From Cypionkella sp. (GTDB lineage: Bacteria; Pseudomonadota; Alphaproteobacteria; Rhodobacterales; Rhodobacteraceae): a stretch of 64,000 bases of DNA. The stretch spans positions 34,434 to 98,433 of the forward strand of contig JALRIN010000007.1 in the NCBI GenBank assembly GCA_023255415.1, read 5' to 3'. Below are positions 60,765-64,000 of the stretch, piece by piece (the stretch's first letter is position 1; every line of letters starts with the position of its first letter). The notes under the pieces are model-generated. The model was not told where the DNA came from. It did not search any database and worked only from the letters and a program-made list of their open reading frames with translations. Made by a program: the position numbers and the translations under genes.

Positions 60765-60838
60765 TGGAGCGGGTGAAGGGAATCGAACCCTCGTATTCAG
60801 CTTGGGAAGCTGCTGCTCTACCATTGAGCTACACCCGC
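60765..60838 (-). tRNA. tRNA-Gly (anticodon CCC)
   Basis: Complete cloverleaf on the minus strand: acceptor GCGGGTG/CACCCGC, D arm GCTC...GAGC, anticodon arm with loop TTCCCAA (anticodon CCC at its centre, reading GGG), T arm GAGGG/CCCTT with loop TTCGATT, and encoded CCA. One mismatched pair (G-A) closes the anticodon stem base. Degraded mobile DNA on its upstream side suggests an integration spot. Confidence 0.95.
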
Positions 60839-60924
60839 GATGGGCTTCAGGTAAGCCAAGTCCTTGGTTTCGTCAAGCGGGTCGCGATGAAAAGAGCCTT
60901 GCAGCGGGCTGCATGGATCTTATC

Positions 60925-61150
60925 GTTACATCTTGGGTTGATGACGTGGATCGCGCCGTTGGATTTTAAGACATCGGCGATGGTCACACTGGCGGTCGTG
61001 CCGTTCTCGTCGGTCAATTTTACCAGCCCCATGTCATAGCCTACCATCAGCGTGCAACCGCCCAGGGTGGCGATTGGGTGCATGCGTTTATCATCGGCGA
61101 TCATGTCCAGCAGCGCCTCGATCTCGCTTGCTTTGCCGCTAGTCTGTTTG
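60925..61150 (-). pseudogene. Fasciclin (FAS1) domain remnant, C-terminal end only
   Basis: The minus-strand frame reads MIADDKRMHPIATLGGCTLM, then KLTDENGTTASVTIADVLKSNG and AIHVIN. The last part matches the H2 end of FAS1 domains (LTDENGGxATVTIADVxQSNGVIHVID). The normal 100 residues before it, the signal peptide and the last residues of the domain are absent, and the frame continues into unrelated sequence. It is joined in frame to the sigma-factor remnant upstream. Confidence 0.72.
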
Positions 61151-61434
61151 CGGCTGTGCAGCCGGTCTGTCGCCTAATTGCGGGCCATGGCGATCAGCCA
61201 GGTCATGCCACGGCCTTTGCTGGCGTCAAACCGCGGGGCGCGTAGTCAGACTTTGGTTAAAACCATCCTCGGCTTCGCTGCGATTTCCTAAGATACACAG
61301 CAAAACGCCGATAAGTTTCGAGGAGGTTTCAGAATAGATTCTGCGAAAGGCCGCACGATCTTGTGCGGCCACTTGCAGCAAAAGCGTTCCAATTGGATCA
61401 TCTATCTGCCTCAGCTGGGCTGAGGCGGCGCAAG
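61151..61434 (-). pseudogene. ECF sigma factor remnant (SigK-like, region 2)
   Basis: Starting beside the RACE-gene stop, the minus strand reads ASAQLRQIDDPIGTLLLQVA, then AQDRAAFRRIYSETSSKLIG, VLLCILGNRSEAEDGFNQSL, a typical ECF sigma region 2.1-2.2. A frameshift near 61240 leads to PRFDASKGRGMTWLIAMARN, region 2.3-2.4, with a TAG where family members have Gln, then ATDRLHSRKQ. Region 4 and the start codon are missing. ECF sigma genes of this kind often sit with an anti-sigma (RskA/ChrR) and fasciclin genes, consistent with the remnant that follows. Confidence 0.75.
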
Positions 61435-61435
61435 A

Positions 61436-63475
61436 TCAACCCCTGCGACGCCGCCCACCAGCAGCCCCGCCCGAGCCAGAGGTGTTAAAGCTTACCTCGG
61501 GCAGGGTGACGATTTGGCTAAGCTCGGGGAAGCTATCGACCGCATTCGGGATGGCGCTTGCATTGACGAAATGCTCTTGAAAGCGCGGCTCGATGGCGGT
61601 TTCGACCTTGTGGATCTGATGCACCGTGGTTTCGATATAGTCGCGTGCGCCGACGTTGCACAAAGCAATGCGCGCGCCGGTGCCCGCAGCATTGCCCGCC
61701 GAGACCACCTTATCAAGCCGCACATCCGGGATCATGCCCAGAACCATCGCGTGTTTGGGCGAGATATGCGCGCCAAAGGCGCCTGCAAGCGTAACCTTAT
61801 CGACGGTCTGCACGCCCATCTCATCCATCAACAGCTTGGCACCTGCGTAAAGCGCGGCTTTGGCCAGCTGAATGGCGCGAATGTCGCCTTGGGTGATGGT
61901 GATCATCGGTCCACCGTGGGCGGTGCCGTCATGCAGCACATAAGAATGCGTGCGGCCTTCCGAGATGCAGCGCGCCGTGCCGGTTTGATCGGGGCCGCCG
62001 ATCAATCCACCCTGATCGACCAAACCGGCCATGCGCATTTCGGCCACGGCCTCGATGATGCCTGATCCGCAAATGCCGGTGATGCCGCTGCTGGCGGTGG
62101 CGGCGGCAAAACCCGCGTCATCCGACCACAGATCCGAGCCGATCACCCGAAAGCGCGGTTCTTTGGTGGCAGGATCAATCTCGACCCGCTCGATAGCACC
62201 TGGGGCTGCGCGTTGGCCCGAAGAGATCTGCGCGCCCTCAAAGGCGGGGCCGGTGGGGGATGAACAGGCCAAGACGCGGGTTTTATTACCCAAAAGGATT
62301 TCTGCATTGGTGCCGACATCGACGATCAGCACCATTTCGTCAGATTTGTTCGGCTCTTCGGCCAAGGCCACGGCGGCGCAATCGGCCCCTACATGGCCCG
62401 CGATGCAGGGCAGAATATAGACGCGGGCGGCGTTATTGACCGCGTTAAGATCCAGATCGCGCGCATCCAACGTCAGCGAGCCCGAGGTTGCCAGCGCAAA
62501 GGGCGCTTGGCCAAGTTCAACCGGATCAATGCCCAAAAGCAGGTGGTGCATCACCGGATTGCAGACAAAGGTCAGCTCGTAAATCGAGGTCGGCACGATA
62601 TTGGCTTCGGTGGCGATAGATTGGATCAACCCGTTCAGCGCCGTGCGCACCGCGGCTGTCATCTCGACATCGCCGCCGGGGTTCATCATCGCATAAGACA
62701 CTCGGCTCATCAGATCTTCGCCAAAGCGGATCTGCGGGTTCATCACGCCCGCCGAGGCCAGCACAGAACCGTCGCGCAGATCGCACAGATGTGCCGCCAC
62801 AGTGGTCGAGCCAAGGTCGATGGCAAGGCCGTAGATGCCGCCCTCGTGAAAGCCGGGCCAGATATCCAGCAGGCGGTGACGGGTGTCATGGTTGCCCTTG
62901 TGCAGCGCTACCGTGACCTTCCATTCGCCCTTGCGCAGCGCAGGCTGCAGTCGCCGCAGGATCGGCAGTTCGGCAGCCACTTCACCCACGCCCCATTGTT
63001 CTTGCAAGGCGGTGACAAGGCGTTCGAAATCGCCGGTAGGTTCGTGCATGTCGGGCTCTGCCACCTCGACGTAAAGCGCGCGGGTGGCGGGATCCATCAC
63101 GATGTCGCGCTGGCTGGCGGATTTGCGGATCACTTGTTTGTGGACTTGGCTTTCGGGCGGTACGTCGATCACGACATCACCCTGCACGCAGGCCTGACAG
63201 CCCAGACGCCGCCCGTCGATCATGCCACGCTTGGATTTATAGCGTTCTTCGACCGCGTTCCACTCGGTCAGCGCCTCGGCTTCCACCGTGACGCCATGTT
63301 TGGAGAATTCGCCATATTGCGGGGTGATCTGGCATTTTGAACAAATGCCGCGCCCGCCGCAGACCGAATCCAGATCGACACCAAGCTGGCGCGCAGCGGT
63401 CAGCACTGGCGTGCCAAGCGCAAAGCGGCCCCGCTTGCCAGAGGGGGTAAAGATTACCAAAGCGTCGTCGGTCAT
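61436..63475 (-). CDS. RACE-type corrinoid activation protein (ASKHA domain, [2Fe-2S])
   Basis: Reductive activator of corrinoid proteins: it uses ATP to raise inactive cob(II)alamin back to cob(I)alamin in methyltransferase systems. 679 aa. N-terminal ferredoxin-type domain with cluster motif CGGRGICSKC and fourth Cys in LGCQAC (about residues 39-92), a linker, then an ASKHA ATPase domain (from about 215): AIDLGSTTVAAHL, LIVDVGTNAEILLG, GSGIIEAVAEM, TLAGAFGAHI. Matches DUF4445-type RamA-like activators that serve MttB-family enzymes. Ends with a Gly/Arg tail. No corrinoid protein gene is adjacent in this window. Confidence 0.88.
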   Translation of the reverse strand: MTDDALVIFTPSGKRGRFALGTPVLTAARQLGVDLDSVCGGRGICSKCQITPQYGEFSKHGVTVEAEALTEWNAVEERYKSKRGMIDGRRLGCQACVQGDVVIDVPPESQVHKQVIRKSASQRDIVMDPATRALYVEVAEPDMHEPTGDFERLVTALQEQWGVGEVAAELPILRRLQPALRKGEWKVTVALHKGNHDTRHRLLDIWPGFHEGGIYGLAIDLGSTTVAAHLCDLRDGSVLASAGVMNPQIRFGEDLMSRVSYAMMNPGGDVEMTAAVRTALNGLIQSIATEANIVPTSIYELTFVCNPVMHHLLLGIDPVELGQAPFALATSGSLTLDARDLDLNAVNNAARVYILPCIAGHVGADCAAVALAEEPNKSDEMVLIVDVGTNAEILLGNKTRVLACSSPTGPAFEGAQISSGQRAAPGAIERVEIDPATKEPRFRVIGSDLWSDDAGFAAATASSGITGICGSGIIEAVAEMRMAGLVDQGGLIGGPDQTGTARCISEGRTHSYVLHDGTAHGGPMITITQGDIRAIQLAKAALYAGAKLLMDEMGVQTVDKVTLAGAFGAHISPKHAMVLGMIPDVRLDKVVSAGNAAGTGARIALCNVGARDYIETTVHQIHKVETAIEPRFQEHFVNASAIPNAVDSFPELSQIVTLPEVSFNTSGSGGAAGGRRRRG

Positions 63476-63575
63476 ATCGTCCTCATCTTGGTCAGGCGAA
63501 TTCTATCGTGCTGTTGTAGGACGGCTTTGGCAAAAGTCACCGCCAGATAGCGGCATTCAATTGTGCATCCGCGCC

Positions 63576-64000
63576 TTAGCCTGCGATGAACTGCTTGGCG
63601 AGTTTTAGGCCTTGGCCTTGGTAGTTCGAGGCGATCTCGCGACCATAAAGCGTGTCGGGGCGCTCGGCCATGCGTTCATAGACCAAGCGACCGACGATTT
63701 GGCCGTGTTCCAGCACAAAAGGCGCCTCGTGGCAGCGGACTTCCAGCACACCACGGCTGCCAACACCGCCTGCGGCAGCGTGGCCAAAGCCGGGGTCAAA
63801 AAAGCCCGCGTAATGCACGCGAAACTCGCCGACCATGGCGAGAAAGGGTGCCATTTCAGCCGCGTAGTCGGGCGGGATCGTCACCGCCTCGCGGCTGACC
63901 AGAATATAAAAAGCACCGGGATCAAGGATAATGCGGCCATCTTTGGCGTGGATTTCTTCCCAAAATTCCGAAGCCGGATAATGGCCGATCTTATCCAGAT
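63576..64000 (-). CDS. dcd: 2'-deoxycytidine 5'-triphosphate deaminase, 5' part beyond window edge
   Basis: Deaminates dCTP to dUTP, feeding thymidylate synthesis. The C-terminal 141 residues are present and the frame is open off the right edge. Visible blocks: IGHYPASEFWEEIHAKDGRI, ILDPGAFYILVSRE, GEFRVHYAGFFDPGFGHAAAGG, and RLVYERMAE...LYGREIASNYQGQGL. This is the longer alphaproteobacterial Dcd form (around 360 aa). 100 bases separate it from the RACE gene on the same strand. Confidence 0.9.
   Translation of the reverse strand, partial: LDKIGHYPASEFWEEIHAKDGRIILDPGAFYILVSREAVTIPPDYAAEMAPFLAMVGEFRVHYAGFFDPGFGHAAAGGVGSRGVLEVRCHEAPFVLEHGQIVGRLVYERMAERPDTLYGREIASNYQGQGLKLAKQFIAG

Noticed and set aside
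60737..61039. 100-aa plus-strand open frame containing RVKGIEPSYSAWEAAALPLSYT
   Set aside because: This is the well-known spurious peptide produced by translating the antisense of tRNA-Gly; the tRNA explains the sequence.

Overview
The window is GC-rich alphaproteobacterial chromosome, most likely a Rhodobacteraceae (Rhodobacter/Roseobacter clade) member. This rests on family-typical gene orders read directly from the sequence: lptF-lptG-lptD-surA-pdxA-rsmA, prfA-prmC-DUF4167, glgP-glgB-glgC-glgA-glgX-pgm and zwf-pgl-pgi. No database search was possible; every family call is from motifs and remembered family sequences.

Layout. 1-7.4 kb: partial nucleoside hydrolase, an iron(III)-type binding protein, MazG, then an M20 amidohydrolase, a class III aminotransferase and an agmatinase-type ureohydrolase, a DUF1499 protein and a CHAP lipoprotein. 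7.4-18 kb: translation release (prfA, prmC), a DUF4167 RNA-binding-like protein, and on the minus strand the LPS-export/outer-membrane block lptF-lptG-lptD-surA-pdxA-rsmA. 18-27.7 kb: pepA-holC, a membrane aspartyl protease, MarC, an ABC-F ATPase, ndk, a TfoX_C protein, a small Gln/Ser-rich ORF with its own terminator, divergent copZ/copA and an Rrf2 (NsrR-like) regulator. 27.9-39 kb: a six-gene glycogen operon. 39-41 kb: an MttB-superfamily methyltransferase and a small lytic transglycosylase lipoprotein. 41.2-49.6 kb: a LuxR-type response regulator, a FIST sensor protein and a hybrid histidine kinase, directly followed by an aerobic CO-dehydrogenase-like operon (coxG-coxS-coxL-coxM) whose large subunit carries the form II motif. 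49.7-53.2 kb: an HNH endonuclease, the collapsed remains of a urea ABC transporter operon (urtA with an internal deletion, broken urtB, urtC and urtD gone, 3' end of urtE), and modA. 53.4-57.6 kb: zwf-pgl-pgi (entry to the Entner-Doudoroff route) and a RidA protein.

57.6-61.4 kb is different: AT-rich, with an unrecognised exported protein, two translationally coupled small membrane proteins that resemble each other, an IS3-family transposase remnant next to tRNA-Gly(CCC), and the debris of an ECF sigma factor joined in frame to the end of a fasciclin-domain gene. The window closes with a RACE/ASKHA-type corrinoid-protein activator and a partial dCTP deaminase.

Themes: one-carbon/corrinoid methyl transfer (MttB-like protein and RACE), carbon storage linked to ED glycolysis (glg and zwf blocks), a possible nitric-oxide sensing theme (FIST/kinase module, NsrR-like regulator), and unusually clear gene decay (urt, IS3, ECF sigma, fasciclin). 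No CRISPR array, intact insertion sequence, phage or rRNA was seen.
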